A DNA stretch of 36,372 nucleotides from Chitinophaga solisilvae (lineage in GTDB: Bacteria; Bacteroidota; Bacteroidia; Chitinophagales; Chitinophagaceae): contig NZ_JAABOK010000029.1 in assembly GCF_009928525.1 (NCBI RefSeq), positions 1 to 36,372 of the forward strand, read 5' to 3'. Both the position numbers and the translations under genes were made by a program. Shown here piece after piece: positions 22,635 through 32,805 of the stretch (its first letter is position 1; every line of letters starts with the position of its first letter). The notes under the pieces were generated by a model. That model saw only the letters and a list, made by a program, of their open reading frames with translations, did no database searches and was not told the DNA's origin.

Positions 22635-25499
22635 TTAAAAGCTGAATGCCACCTTGGTGAAGAGGCGCATACCGTTGAAACCCATCTGCACGGCATCCCA
22701 GGGGCCGCCTGTTTCTCCGTCGTAGGCGGATAATTTAGCCCCCGGCACATACCCGAAATCAGGATGTACATTGAAGATATTATCCGCTCCCAGGAACCAG
22801 CTGATATGTGAATTGAACCGCAGGCTCGCATACAGGTCGGTCACTGCTTTTCCCTTGTATACAAATTCTTCCGGTACCAGGGTACCATCTTTATCCAGCG
22901 CTACCAGCGGGCTGATACCGGTGCCCGCCAGGTTGGGATCTCCGGGTAGTCCGGTACCTTCTTTGGCCGGATCTCCGGCAAAGCCATAGCCCAGCAGCGT
23001 AATCTTTCCGAAATAGGTAACGCGTGCGCCTACACTGAATTTTTTAATACCGTATTCCACGTTGAGACCCAGCTTCACCGGCGGAGCAGATGCCAGTACG
23101 AAGTGCTGCTCGCGTTCACTGAAAAATTCTCCCCGGTGCAGGTAGCTGTCATTCAGTTTATCCGGCACATTGATTTTGTTGATTTTCATATGCTGGATAT
23201 TACCTGTGAAGAGGGTGCGGAACCGCTGATCTCCCCATTTTTTGTTGAAGTCGATCACGATGTCAAGCCCCATATTGGTGGTATTGACAGCGTTGGCATA
23301 GAACTGCGCATTATCGATTTTCAGGGAGTCCAGCGCGCGGCCGAACTGCGGGTCCAGTGTAGCGTCTTCTTTATTGAACTGGCCGGATAACACGATCCGG
23401 TCTTTTACTTTCACCATGTAACCGTCCAGCGTGATAGTGAGTTCCGGTATAGGTTTCAGGGAGAAGCCCAGGCTGGCGTTAATAGATTTTTCCTGCTTCA
23501 GTGCAGGGATGCCGGCGGCTTTGGTGATAGGATCATTATTGGGCGCTATTTTCACTTCCGTGATACGGCCGCCCTGTACGTTGGTGAACTGGGAGCTGTA
23601 GTTGATCTGCTGTAAGGAAGGGGCGCGGTAGCCGGTGCTTACAGAACCGCGGATATTGAATCCGCGCGCTACCTTGTAACGCGCTGCCAGTTTATAATTG
23701 CTGGTGAATCCGAAGTCGCTGTAATTCTCCACGCGGATGGCAGCGCCGAGCAGGAACTGTTCGGTGATGTCCCATTCCGCATCTGCATAGCCGGCGATGT
23801 TGGAGCGGTTGGCTTTAACGGCATCGGTGGGGCGGTAGCCGGGGAAACCCTGTGCCCCGGTGGCTTTGGTAGGTACCCTGGCGGTGTCGTAATTTTTCCA
23901 GGATGCTTCTTCTCCCGCATAAATTCTGTACTGTTCATAGCGGTATTCCGCTCCCAGCGCCAGGTTGAAGCCTTTGCTCAGGTTTTTGGAGAAAGTGAGG
24001 TTCGTCGTGTTCTGGGAGAAGGAGAACCCGCCATCATCAAAATGAGTAGGCGTTTTGCTGCCCAGAGAGGCATTGAAGGTTTTATCTCCGTAGAAATGAA
24101 AATTGTTTCTGCCGAAGGTATTGCTCAGGTCCCATTTCCAGTCGTTATTGGTTTTACCCCTGACACCCGCTGCGATGGAGGCATCCTGTATATGTGTCTG
24201 TATATGCGGGTTGAAAATGGTATCCGGAATATCGTTGGGACTGGGAATACTTTTCATAATATCAGGGTAGAAGATGAGCTGTCCGCCGGGGGTAGTGGGA
24301 AATCTGTCAGGATGCCCGCTGGAGGCCGGATTGATGCCATGAAAAGTTCTCGTATAGGCGTAGGCGTCAGAAGATTTGTAGTTGTATCCGCCGAAGGCAT
24401 AGATAGTGGTATTGCTGGCTCCGACGGGGATTTCCAGGTTTACCATACCGCCGCCGGAGGTAACGGAGCCATCGCCGTGGGCGCGGCGGCCGGTATTGAT
24501 CGGCAGGCTGTTGGCGTTATTCAGGTTGGTATCCAGCACCTGCCGGAATGTTTTGCCCTGTGTGAGAAAATTTCCGGAGAAGTTGATGAAACCGTTGTGT
24601 TTCCCGATGGGCAGGCCGTAGTTGATACCGGCGGAAACGGTATTACCGTCGATAGCGCCGCTGTACTCGTACTGGTTAAGCGATTTTTTAAAATAGGTGT
24701 TGAACTTGCGGTCGTAATAACCGGCATATCCGACGTTGACGCTGAGGCGGTTCACATCTTTTTTAAGGATGATATTGATTACGCCGGCGATGGCATCGGA
24801 GCCGTATTGAGCGGAGGCGCCGTCGCGCAGTATTTCTACGCGGTCGATAGATGATTCGGGGATGGCGTTGAGGTCAGTACCGGAGTTACCGCGGCCTCTG
24901 GTGCCGAATACAGAGGTGAAGGCCGTCTGGTGCCTTCTTTTACCGTTGATGAGTACCAGTGTCTGGTCCGGGCCCAGGCCGCGCAGTGTGGCGAGGTCGA
25001 TCTGATCTGCGCCGTCGCTGCCGCTTTGTTTGTTGTAGTTGAAAGACGGGGCGGCTACATTGAGCAGGGATGTCAGTTCCATCCGGGCGCTGGGCAGGCC
25101 GGCCTGGTTTACGTTGATAACATCCACAGGTACCGGTGTTTCTGTTTTGGCGCGCCCGCCGCTGCGGGTACCTACCAGTACAATGGGGCCCAGTTCCGCC
25201 ACGGAGGCTATCATTTTAACGTGGATCTCCGTTCTGCCGTTCACGTTAACCTGTTGCGGCTGAAAGCCTACGGAGCTGAATTCCAGGGTACCGGTGGAGG
25301 GAGCTTCCAGGGAAAAGCTGCCGTCTTTACCGGTTTGCGTGCCTTTGGGTGCGGTAAGCAGCCTGACGGTAATACCTTCGAGCGGTGCGCCGCTGGCGGC
25401 GTCTGTAACCTTACCGCTGATTTTCAGCTGCTGGCCGGATGCATAATGCATGCATAGTAATAGCAGGGCTACTACGGGTAGAAGTTTTCGGTTTTTCAT
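22635..25499 (-). CDS. TonB-dependent outer-membrane receptor
   Basis: This 954-residue receptor has a signal peptide (1-22, ending YASGQ) and a carboxypeptidase-regulatory-like domain (about 25-100: ISGKVTDAASGAPLEGITV). The plug domain spans about 106-235 (LATLRGLGPDQTLVLINGKR, SIDRVEILRDGASAQYGSDAIAGVINIIL), followed by a 22-strand barrel ending in the Phe signature RLFTKVAFSF for insertion by BAM. It should import a scarce ligand (siderophore, cobalamin, peptide or glycan) using TonB energy. There is no SusD partner gene beside it, so it is not a SusCD pair. The substrate cannot be inferred. The upstream gap is 64 bp. Confidence 0.95.
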   Translation of the reverse strand: MKNRKLLPVVALLLLCMHYASGQQLKISGKVTDAASGAPLEGITVRLLTAPKGTQTGKDGSFSLEAPSTGTLEFSSVGFQPQQVNVNGRTEIHVKMIASVAELGPIVLVGTRSGGRAKTETPVPVDVINVNQAGLPSARMELTSLLNVAAPSFNYNKQSGSDGADQIDLATLRGLGPDQTLVLINGKRRHQTAFTSVFGTRGRGNSGTDLNAIPESSIDRVEILRDGASAQYGSDAIAGVINIILKKDVNRLSVNVGYAGYYDRKFNTYFKKSLNQYEYSGAIDGNTVSAGINYGLPIGKHNGFINFSGNFLTQGKTFRQVLDTNLNNANSLPINTGRRAHGDGSVTSGGGMVNLEIPVGASNTTIYAFGGYNYKSSDAYAYTRTFHGINPASSGHPDRFPTTPGGQLIFYPDIMKSIPSPNDIPDTIFNPHIQTHIQDASIAAGVRGKTNNDWKWDLSNTFGRNNFHFYGDKTFNASLGSKTPTHFDDGGFSFSQNTTNLTFSKNLSKGFNLALGAEYRYEQYRIYAGEEASWKNYDTARVPTKATGAQGFPGYRPTDAVKANRSNIAGYADAEWDITEQFLLGAAIRVENYSDFGFTSNYKLAARYKVARGFNIRGSVSTGYRAPSLQQINYSSQFTNVQGGRITEVKIAPNNDPITKAAGIPALKQEKSINASLGFSLKPIPELTITLDGYMVKVKDRIVLSGQFNKEDATLDPQFGRALDSLKIDNAQFYANAVNTTNMGLDIVIDFNKKWGDQRFRTLFTGNIQHMKINKINVPDKLNDSYLHRGEFFSEREQHFVLASAPPVKLGLNVEYGIKKFSVGARVTYFGKITLLGYGFAGDPAKEGTGLPGDPNLAGTGISPLVALDKDGTLVPEEFVYKGKAVTDLYASLRFNSHISWFLGADNIFNVHPDFGYVPGAKLSAYDGETGGPWDAVQMGFNGMRLFTKVAFSF

Positions 25500-25563
25500 G
25501 CGTGGGGATTTGTATATAATTTAAGCAAAAAAATACAAAGTGTTCCCCCACGGCTTACCGCAG

Positions 25564-26022
25564 TCAGAGTTTTATCCCTGCCTTCCTATAGATAAAGCTC
25601 ATGAGCCATGCCGGACCAATCAGCAGAAACTGCAGGTCTTTGAAGAAAGAAGGTTTGGCGCCTTCTATCTTATGACCAATGAACTGGCCTATCCATGCCA
25701 GTACAAATATCCCCAGGGCCACCTGCCAGATGGGTACTCCGGTAACGGCAATACTACGCCATCCCCAAAGACATAGAATGCCGATAATCAGCATGCCTGC
25801 TGCCAGTGAGGCAGACAACCGCGCATAGTAAATAATCACCAGCAGCAACGCTATATGCGCCGCCGTCAGCTCCTGCCACCCGAACAGCGGAATTCTGACG
25901 GCATAGAGGAAACCGACAATACTAAAAAAGATAGCCGGCACACATATCCAGTGAATCAGTTTGTTGGTATGATTGCGGTGGCTGGTGCCATAGTCATCCA
26001 GCCATTGTTCAATAGTTCTCAT
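25564..26022 (-). CDS. Mpo1-like (DUF962) membrane protein
   Basis: This 152-residue membrane protein contains the DUF962/Mpo1 signature: an N-terminal YGTSHRNHTNKLIHWICVP, a middle helix pair (LTAAHIALLLVIIYYARLSA, AAGMLIIGILCLWGWRSIA) and C-terminal WIGQFIGHKIEGAKPSFFKD, closing with FLLIGPAWLM. Yeast Mpo1 is an iron-dependent dioxygenase that shortens 2-hydroxy fatty acids in phytosphingosine breakdown. The conserved His residues (in SHRNH, LIHW and FIGHK) that bind iron there are present here. A similar role on hydroxylated fatty acids or sphingolipids fits Bacteroidota, many of which make sphingolipids, but this is inferred. Confidence 0.88.
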   Translation of the reverse strand: MRTIEQWLDDYGTSHRNHTNKLIHWICVPAIFFSIVGFLYAVRIPLFGWQELTAAHIALLLVIIYYARLSASLAAGMLIIGILCLWGWRSIAVTGVPIWQVALGIFVLAWIGQFIGHKIEGAKPSFFKDLQFLLIGPAWLMSFIYRKAGIKL

Positions 26023-26054
26023 TATGCCAGGATTTTCGTCTTACTAAATATAAT

Positions 26055-29000
26055 TTATTTACCGCTGATTTTAACCTGTTTCATGCCTTCCCTGCCAAAA
26101 AATACCGGGAAGTACATCATCTCCGCCTTAGCCGGATTTACATGGAAATGCCCACTGTACCGGGGCATCAGCGCTATCCTGAAAGTATACCGGCCTTTGC
26201 CGAGATGACTGCAGAAGATGCTGACCTTGTTTTTTAAATATTCGCGGTGCACTTCCTGACTGGCAGCCGATTGCTGCTTTCCGTTGTAGGAACAACCTGC
26301 CGGCACCGGTACTTCTATCATGACATATTCCGCGGGCGTCTTTACATCTACGGTTACCTCCATGGTGGTGGCTGTACCGGCAGTGAGCTTCGTGACGGTG
26401 TGGCTCTCCGTCACAAACGCCGTACTGACGGAAAACTGTCCGGATACTGCCTGCGGCGCCGGATTCCAGTGTTGCTGCCATGCGGTGAAGTACACCGGCA
26501 TATTACCCTGCTTACGGACCTGCAGGGGAGTAGTGCCTTTCAGGGTGGTGCTCCACGGGAAGATACTGACGGACTGATTATTCAGTGTAAGCGTTGCCGT
26601 TAGTCCGCCCGGCTGCTGCAGCATATCCGGCAGAATAGTCCGCAGAATGGAGGCGGATTCGTAGGTGTTGCGCCAGTGGCCGGGATGGCGGATCTCCAGC
26701 AGCCAGGCCCGGATGCCTGCGAGTACTGCTGCATAACCACCCTTTTCCCGCAGGATGTTATAAACGAGCAGGGTATGCTGTACGCTGTTATTGAACAGGT
26801 GCTGCTGCTCAGGCTCATCTCCCCAGTACGGATTACCCATCATGCTGCGTTGCTGTTTACGCAAAAGGGAGTCTGTATTAACGGTGCCGCCTGTACGTAC
26901 CTGTAAGGCCATCCGGAACAATTGTTCATAGGAAGAAAGATAGCGGGTATTCATGGTGTCCAGCGCGGTCCTGAAATCTGTTTTCGCACCAAGCAGCTGC
27001 AGCATTTCCAGCATGGATAACCGGTTGCCGGGCAGCTGCGTGGCCTGCAGTTCATATACCAGCTGCCCGATAACGGCCTCCCGGTTGAGGCTGATCTGAT
27101 AGCCCTCTTTTTCTGCTTCCAGTAAAGAGCGGGTTACATACGCGGAAATCCAGGGAACAGGGGAGCTTTGGTTCCACCATCCCCAGCCGTTATTGAAGCG
27201 GTTGTTACTCAGCGAACGAACGAGTTCCCGTATCTGCTGCTCCCGGCGGAAATCTTCACCCAGGAATTTGCGGAGCCGCTTTTCGGCCAGGAGGGCATTC
27301 AGTTTGCTGGCCATCTGTTCGTTGCAGAGGTATTGGTAGCGGTATAATCTTTCTGTTTCGTCCAGCAGGACCGGCAGTGCGCTGCCACTGGCGTAAATAT
27401 GCCAGGCGGCGGTATCAGTACCGGCGGCGACGGTAAAGGCAGTATCCTGATGCAGCGGGAAGAAGTAGCCGCTGGTTTCCTGCACTCCCTGCGGAAATAC
27501 AGGCACGGCTCGGTACTCTCCGTCGTAGTAGCCGTTTTTTCCCAGAACGGTATATTTCAGCCGGAGGCTGTCTGCCGCCGGAATCGCCATGGGCATCGTA
27601 TCAATATGACTGTTGCGGAATCCTACCGGACCGCCAAGCAGCTGCTGATCTCCTGCAAACAGCTGACGGGTAACCGAGGTACTGTCTGCCAGATAGTTGA
27701 ACAGTTTGCCCGTAACATGCAAGGTATCACCGGCAATGGCAAAGGCTGGCAAAGCGAGGTTTGCGCTCACCGGCTTATAGGATCTGATAATATCCTTCGA
27801 GGAACCTGATTGCTGCTGACCGGTAAAGGCAACCGCGTAGGTGCGCCAGCTGGTAATATCATCCGGGAAGGTCACATCAAATGATGCTTCCCCATTTTCG
27901 TTGGACCGTAACCGTGGCTGCCAGAAGGCATCGTCGCGGAAGTTGTGCCGCAGACTACCAGAGGTAGTTCCTGTTGCATTCGCGGCATCTGTATCAGAGA
28001 AATTATTTCCTTTTCTGGTAGTAATAAGTATTACCCCATTGGCGGCACGGGAGCCATACAGGGCAACGGCTACATCAGATTTAAGTATGTCCATGGAGAT
28101 GATGAGAGAAGGATCCATACTGTCCGGCGATGTACCGGAAATAATACCGTCGATGACATAGAGGGGCGTACCCTGTTCCATGGAACCATTTCCCCTGATG
28201 CGGATATTTTCCCCCATCTGCATACCGGCAACTCTTCCATGCAGTACGTTACTTATAGCATATGACAGACTCTTTTTAGTCCGCTGGACTCCCATGCCGG
28301 TAACTACTACTTCCTGCAGGGCCTGTGACCGTGCTTGCAGCCGGGTCAGGTAAAGCTGCCCGTTCCGCGCATCAAATTCCTGCTCAACTGATTCATATCC
28401 TACGATACTGATAAACAATGTTCCATAGTCCGGCACAAGCAGCCGGTAGCGCCCATCCTTATTGGTAACGGTACCATAGGTAGTGCCTCGTATCATAATA
28501 GTGACGCCAGGTAACGGTTCCCCTTTTTCATCGGCGACCAGTCCTGTAATGGCATTAGTAAAAGTGCTCCGGTCGAGATACCGGTTGTTGAAAGGAATGG
28601 TAAAGTCTTCCCGCCTGTTATCATAGTATTTCCAATGGTCATCTTCTGTATATCTGATGATAGTGGCATTCATGGCTGTGCTGACGCTGTCTGGACCCTG
28701 CACGCGGGGATGGGTAATGCGGATAAAAGAAGTGCCTCCTGCTTTTACCTGTATACTGTCCTGCACAAAATACCTGTTTCTATAAAGCAGTACCAGCATG
28801 CGGTACCAGCCGCTGTCCAGGTTACCTATATCAGTGGTCTGCCCGTTGTATACCCTGATAAAATCAGGAACATCGTGCCGGTAGAGAAATATCTGCCGGA
28901 TATCCGCCTGCCTGATGGAATCAATGTTTACAGATAATTTACCGGTATGACGGGCAGATGTTTCAAAAAGCGTTCTTGTAATAGTCAGGTTTGCCAGGGA

Positions 29001-31772
29001 AGTCTGGTAAAGGCTGTCTATCTCCTCTTCTGTACAGGCAACCGCCTGTACATCAGCTCCATAATTATATCCGTTGCCGGTCTGAACAGCACTCATGGAA
29101 TATATGCCGGTGATTTCCCGCTGCTTAATCAGTCCTTTTGAAATGTCAAAGCGATTACCGCGTTCGACCTCGAATGCTTGAGAGAACTTGCCTGGTACCA
29201 CGTAGGTGGCGGTAGTATTGAATAGCGGGCCTGCCAGCTGATCACTGTAACCGTTATGGCTGTAAGGCGCCAGGAGTATTTGCTGCTGAGCGATGTATCT
29301 GAGGGGATTGCTGTTATGAGAAGGGGCTATAGCAATAAGATGGCGTTCCGCAAACACCTTTTCAGCTTTAGTCAGCTCCGGCTGTATCTTTATTACGTTT
29401 ACCTGCGGGGTGGTCTTTTCTGCAGCGATGCTCAGGTATGTTTTTACGCCTGCTGCTGCATAAGCACTGTCTATTGTTATGTAATAGTCAGGAGTCCTTA
29501 TTTTAATATGATGTTTGCCGGGAGATACCGGGAAACTATAGGCTGGCCGGTAATCTGCCGCATCCAGGTATACCGGTTTTTCATCAATCCACAGAAAGAT
29601 GATCCGTTGCGGTTCTCCGTTGAGCATTACAAACGGCGCCAGCTGGGTAATATTCCCTTTAACCTTTTCTGTGTTGTAGTAAACGCCGTCGGGATGCAGA
29701 AAATGATAGAAAGGGATGGTATCCAGGTGCAGGGGCTGCTGCCATTTTTCCCAGTTCAGCGGCAGGGTATACATGACTTCCTTGCCAGCCTGCAGGTTAT
29801 AACGGAAAGAGGATGCAACGGAACGGTAGGATTTGCCAAGATATGGTATAGTCGGTTCTTGCTGCTGCTGGAACTTACTGGTGAAGCTGTAGGCGGTTAC
29901 ATCCGCATCCGCAACCGGCCGGTTCCTGGAATCACTAACGAGAACGGATATACGTGATTTTTGTCCGGGGAAGATAGTCGCCGGACTATTAATTTTCACT
30001 GACAGCAAATTTTCTGCAAAGGAGATAGGATAGTTATTGCGGATGATGTTGTTATTCCAGAAGTACCAGACTTCTACCAGGTAGTTATCTTTGGTGATGG
30101 CAGCGGTTTTCAGGTGAAAGGCGGTGTCATATCCGCTTTTGATTTTTTCTCTGCCTGCATACACGCTATACCAGAAGGGAAGCCGGTAAGGGCTGGTAAT
30201 ATCTGCAAACACAGAATCAACAGTACGGAAAGTAAGACATACCGGCGCAACGCCGGCTTTATCTGCCCGGAATACTTCCCGGTGCGCTGCAGTAATTACT
30301 TCATACCGTTGTATATGAGGTTTCATCGGGATAACGGCCGGCAGCTGCAGGCGTACATCAGCAAGGGTATCTTTTTCCTGGAACGTGAGCAGCTGCGCCG
30401 GGCAGCTGTAGACAGTATCCCTGCAGGTGGCTGTAATGAGGAGGCTGTCTCCCTGCTGCGTGATTTTAACAGCAGTAGCGGGGTAGGAGTAGCTGACATA
30501 CTTTATATCAGACTGTGATTCATTGCTGCTGCTGAGAAACTGGGCCCGGATGATGTAATCCATACTGGCAGCAGGGAATATGCTGTCCGGTAATATCATT
30601 TTGGTTTCTCCGGAAGGCTCCAGCGGTATTTCATGCTGCCACAGGGTGTCAGGGATAAACAGCCTGTCTGCAAAGTATTTTCTGTTGCTGCCGGCGGTGA
30701 TACAGAGTTTTACCCGGCCATCCATCACAGGAAGATCGTTCTCATCAGTGGCTTTCAGGAAAACGGTCTGCGGCACGCCTTTGTTATGGGTCTCATTGAC
30801 GCGCATGTGAAAGGTGACTGACTTCAGCTCATATTCTTCATAGCTGAAAGTGGTATGGTACAAGGAAGTGCCCCTTTTCCCTGCTGAGCTGGCGGGAGTT
30901 TCCAGTACAAGGTTGTAATCGTCGTCGAGGTCTATATCCAGGCTGTCGGTCAGGGCGAAATGGTATTCATAGCCACCTGGACGATAAGGCTGCAGTATTC
31001 CCAGCAGGGTGTCTGTCTCCTTGTATCTGTCCTGGAGGCGGAGTGCCAGCGGTGCATTCAGGGGGAGGCCGTTACGCTGAAACAGAAAGGCTTTCAGCTT
31101 AACGGTATCCAGTGGTTTGTAGACAGGTTTACTGGTGGTCATGAAACCGGGTAAGTCTCCGCGGCGGACAGGAGCTGGCTTAAAGAAGCGTTTAAGGCGG
31201 CTCAGGAACGTACTGCGGTGTCGCCGCTGGGTGATCCTGGTGATACCGGAAAAGTTGAGCGCGCCTTTATGGGCTATCTCCAGTATGCCATTTCCGGAGA
31301 CATGTGTAAGCCGGTAGGATTGGGACGAGGGATCAAACGGCATGCGGTGTTTTCCGCTGCGTATAACCGCATCCGTGATAATATTGCCGTTCAGGTCATA
31401 TAAAAAAATACGGTAATCGGGCTGGTCGTTTATCAGCCGGATACGCAGGCGTGAACCGGGAATCAGCCGGGTAACCAGCTGATTGCCGCGGGCGTATATT
31501 TCCAGGTAGTTGCCCGGCTCCCGCGGAGTGGGTACAGGGGTGCCGGCCGGGAAGCTGAAGGCAGGTGTCTGTGCATATTTTTCTTCCGCCAGCCGTTTTT
31601 TCCGTTTCGCGGAAGTTTCCATGTACAGCGTGCGTGTTTCTTTGTCCGTAAGTTTATACAGATAATGCATGGCGCTTCCTCTGCGGCTGCCGGATAAATT
31701 TTCCTGCGCAGCGGCCTTCAGATACAGTACGGATAAGCAAAGCAGTATACAGCTTCTGAAATATAGAGACAT
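26055..31772 (-). CDS. Alpha-2-macroglobulin family protein with an inserted carboxypeptidase-regulatory/TonB-plug module
   Basis: This giant exported protein has 1905 residues (signal ending KAAAQ, no lipobox). Macroglobulin-type domains begin near residue 100; MG2 is clear at about 211-300 (TSKPVYKPLDTVKLKAFLFQ). Residues 1075-1150 are a carboxypeptidase-regulatory-like domain (ITGLVADEKGEPLPGVTIMI). Residues 1155-1253 are a SusC-type plug (VVVTGMGVQRTKK, GTPLYVIDGIISG, ALYGSRAANGVILITTRKG) with no barrel after it. The A2M domain follows at about 1278 (FWQPRLRSNENGEASFDVTF). The thioester motif C1483-N-E-Q1486 opens an alpha/alpha toroid (NGWGWW near 1525), and the C-terminus is an MG10-like domain. 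Such proteins trap proteases. No PBP1C neighbour is present. The family is certain; the role of the insert is unknown. Confidence 0.9.
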   Translation of the reverse strand: MSLYFRSCILLCLSVLYLKAAAQENLSGSRRGSAMHYLYKLTDKETRTLYMETSAKRKKRLAEEKYAQTPAFSFPAGTPVPTPREPGNYLEIYARGNQLVTRLIPGSRLRIRLINDQPDYRIFLYDLNGNIITDAVIRSGKHRMPFDPSSQSYRLTHVSGNGILEIAHKGALNFSGITRITQRRHRSTFLSRLKRFFKPAPVRRGDLPGFMTTSKPVYKPLDTVKLKAFLFQRNGLPLNAPLALRLQDRYKETDTLLGILQPYRPGGYEYHFALTDSLDIDLDDDYNLVLETPASSAGKRGTSLYHTTFSYEEYELKSVTFHMRVNETHNKGVPQTVFLKATDENDLPVMDGRVKLCITAGSNRKYFADRLFIPDTLWQHEIPLEPSGETKMILPDSIFPAASMDYIIRAQFLSSSNESQSDIKYVSYSYPATAVKITQQGDSLLITATCRDTVYSCPAQLLTFQEKDTLADVRLQLPAVIPMKPHIQRYEVITAAHREVFRADKAGVAPVCLTFRTVDSVFADITSPYRLPFWYSVYAGREKIKSGYDTAFHLKTAAITKDNYLVEVWYFWNNNIIRNNYPISFAENLLSVKINSPATIFPGQKSRISVLVSDSRNRPVADADVTAYSFTSKFQQQQEPTIPYLGKSYRSVASSFRYNLQAGKEVMYTLPLNWEKWQQPLHLDTIPFYHFLHPDGVYYNTEKVKGNITQLAPFVMLNGEPQRIIFLWIDEKPVYLDAADYRPAYSFPVSPGKHHIKIRTPDYYITIDSAYAAAGVKTYLSIAAEKTTPQVNVIKIQPELTKAEKVFAERHLIAIAPSHNSNPLRYIAQQQILLAPYSHNGYSDQLAGPLFNTTATYVVPGKFSQAFEVERGNRFDISKGLIKQREITGIYSMSAVQTGNGYNYGADVQAVACTEEEIDSLYQTSLANLTITRTLFETSARHTGKLSVNIDSIRQADIRQIFLYRHDVPDFIRVYNGQTTDIGNLDSGWYRMLVLLYRNRYFVQDSIQVKAGGTSFIRITHPRVQGPDSVSTAMNATIIRYTEDDHWKYYDNRREDFTIPFNNRYLDRSTFTNAITGLVADEKGEPLPGVTIMIRGTTYGTVTNKDGRYRLLVPDYGTLFISIVGYESVEQEFDARNGQLYLTRLQARSQALQEVVVTGMGVQRTKKSLSYAISNVLHGRVAGMQMGENIRIRGNGSMEQGTPLYVIDGIISGTSPDSMDPSLIISMDILKSDVAVALYGSRAANGVILITTRKGNNFSDTDAANATGTTSGSLRHNFRDDAFWQPRLRSNENGEASFDVTFPDDITSWRTYAVAFTGQQQSGSSKDIIRSYKPVSANLALPAFAIAGDTLHVTGKLFNYLADSTSVTRQLFAGDQQLLGGPVGFRNSHIDTMPMAIPAADSLRLKYTVLGKNGYYDGEYRAVPVFPQGVQETSGYFFPLHQDTAFTVAAGTDTAAWHIYASGSALPVLLDETERLYRYQYLCNEQMASKLNALLAEKRLRKFLGEDFRREQQIRELVRSLSNNRFNNGWGWWNQSSPVPWISAYVTRSLLEAEKEGYQISLNREAVIGQLVYELQATQLPGNRLSMLEMLQLLGAKTDFRTALDTMNTRYLSSYEQLFRMALQVRTGGTVNTDSLLRKQQRSMMGNPYWGDEPEQQHLFNNSVQHTLLVYNILREKGGYAAVLAGIRAWLLEIRHPGHWRNTYESASILRTILPDMLQQPGGLTATLTLNNQSVSIFPWSTTLKGTTPLQVRKQGNMPVYFTAWQQHWNPAPQAVSGQFSVSTAFVTESHTVTKLTAGTATTMEVTVDVKTPAEYVMIEVPVPAGCSYNGKQQSAASQEVHREYLKNKVSIFCSHLGKGRYTFRIALMPRYSGHFHVNPAKAEMMYFPVFFGREGMKQVKISGK

Positions 31773-31816
31773 AGGTATTCCCGGGATTGAGATTCAGTAA
31801 AGATTGCTTACCGGAA

Positions 31817-31836
31817 AATACAATATTATACAATAT
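31817..31836. repeat. 10-bp direct repeat upstream of the A2M gene
   Basis: On the minus strand, ATATTGTATA is followed directly by ATATTGTATT, 45-65 bp upstream of the A2M start codon. It could be a paired regulator site or part of the promoter. No TAnnTTTG box is evident here. Confidence 0.35.
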
Positions 31837-31887
31837 GGATAGCCGCAGCGGAGAGCTAAGCTGGCGGGGTTAACTGTCAGGAGAAGT

Positions 31888-32283
31888 TCAGCCTTTATCT
31901 GCCAGCACCATTTCTTTTTCTTCCCGGTGTACTTTCATATGACGGCGATGCATGCTGCCCCATTCGGAAAGGTGCTGCAGCATATCCGTCATGGTTTTGC
32001 CCAGCGGTGTCAGCTGGTATTCAACCCTGGGAGGAACTTCCGGATAGATGATACGTTCAACGAGGAGGTCATTTTCCAGTTCCCGGAGCTGCAGTACCAG
32101 GACTCTTTCGGAGATGCCGGGAATATTTTTCTTCAGTTCATGATAGCGCATTTTACCTTCCAGCAGCCGGTAGATGATGGATGGTTTCCACCGGCCGCCG
32201 ATAACGGAGAAGGTATGTGCCGTGCTGCAGATACTGTTCAGTATCTGTTCGTTGATAGCGTTGGTGGAATTTTCTTTTCTCAT
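31888..32283 (-). CDS. HxlR-family transcriptional regulator
   Basis: This 131-residue winged-helix regulator matches HxlR throughout: FSVIGGRWKPSIIYRLLEGK, MRYHELKKNIPGISERVLVL, then QLRELENDLLVERIIYPEVP and VEYQLTPLGKTM. An HxlR protein beside a divergent DoxX gene is a common pairing in which the regulator controls a redox- or electrophile-response gene. A Cys near the N-terminus (NSICSTAH) could be the sensor, as in several HxlR members. A near-consensus -7 box (TATCTTTA) lies at 32307-32314 on the minus strand. Confidence 0.93.
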   Translation of the reverse strand: MRKENSTNAINEQILNSICSTAHTFSVIGGRWKPSIIYRLLEGKMRYHELKKNIPGISERVLVLQLRELENDLLVERIIYPEVPPRVEYQLTPLGKTMTDMLQHLSEWGSMHRRHMKVHREEKEMVLADKG

Positions 32284-32413
32284 AGTTCCTGCGATTTATT
32301 GCCAGGTAAAGATAACAAATAAAGGGGAGCGGGAGAGAGGTGGTAACCGGCAGGTAACCCCGGCAGCAAACATTCCGGCGGGTTGACTGTTAGTAGTATA
32401 AAACATTGCAGGT

Positions 32414-32803
32414 ATGAATCTGTTAGTATTACTGGGTCGCGTGCTGTTTTCACTGATTTTTGTGATGTCAGGCGTTACGCATATAACTGGTTCCGGAGCT
32501 GATTATGCAGCATCGGCGGGTGTTCCGGCCGCCAATATACTGGTACCGCTGGCGGGGTTGCTATCGCTGCTGGGCGGGCTCAGTATCCTGCTGGGGTTTA
32601 AGGCCAGGCTGGGAGCCTGGCTGCTGGTAATTTTCCTGGTGCCGGTCACTTTTTACATGCATAAGTTCTGGGGTATTCCTGATAAGATGACGGCCCAGAT
32701 GCAGATGGCCATGTTTATGAAGAATGTGGCCCTGCTCGGCGCTGCCTTGATGGTAGCGTATTTTGGAGCAGGACCACTTAGCATGGACGGAAGGAGATCA
32801 TAG
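32414..32803 (+). CDS. DoxX-family membrane protein
   Basis: This 129-residue protein has four helices typical of DoxX: LLGRVLFSLIFVMSGVTHIT, ILVPLAGLLSLLGGLSILLG, AWLLVIFLVPVTFYMHKFWG, and MKNVALLGAALMVAYFGAG. DoxX proteins act in the membrane in thiosulfate:quinone reduction or in thiol and oxidative stress defence. With the divergent HxlR regulator 130 bp away, a redox-stress role is likely. It converges on the SPFH gene with a 20-bp gap. Confidence 0.9.
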   Translation: MNLLVLLGRVLFSLIFVMSGVTHITGSGADYAASAGVPAANILVPLAGLLSLLGGLSILLGFKARLGAWLLVIFLVPVTFYMHKFWGIPDKMTAQMQMAMFMKNVALLGAALMVAYFGAGPLSMDGRRS

Positions 32804-32805
32804 GT

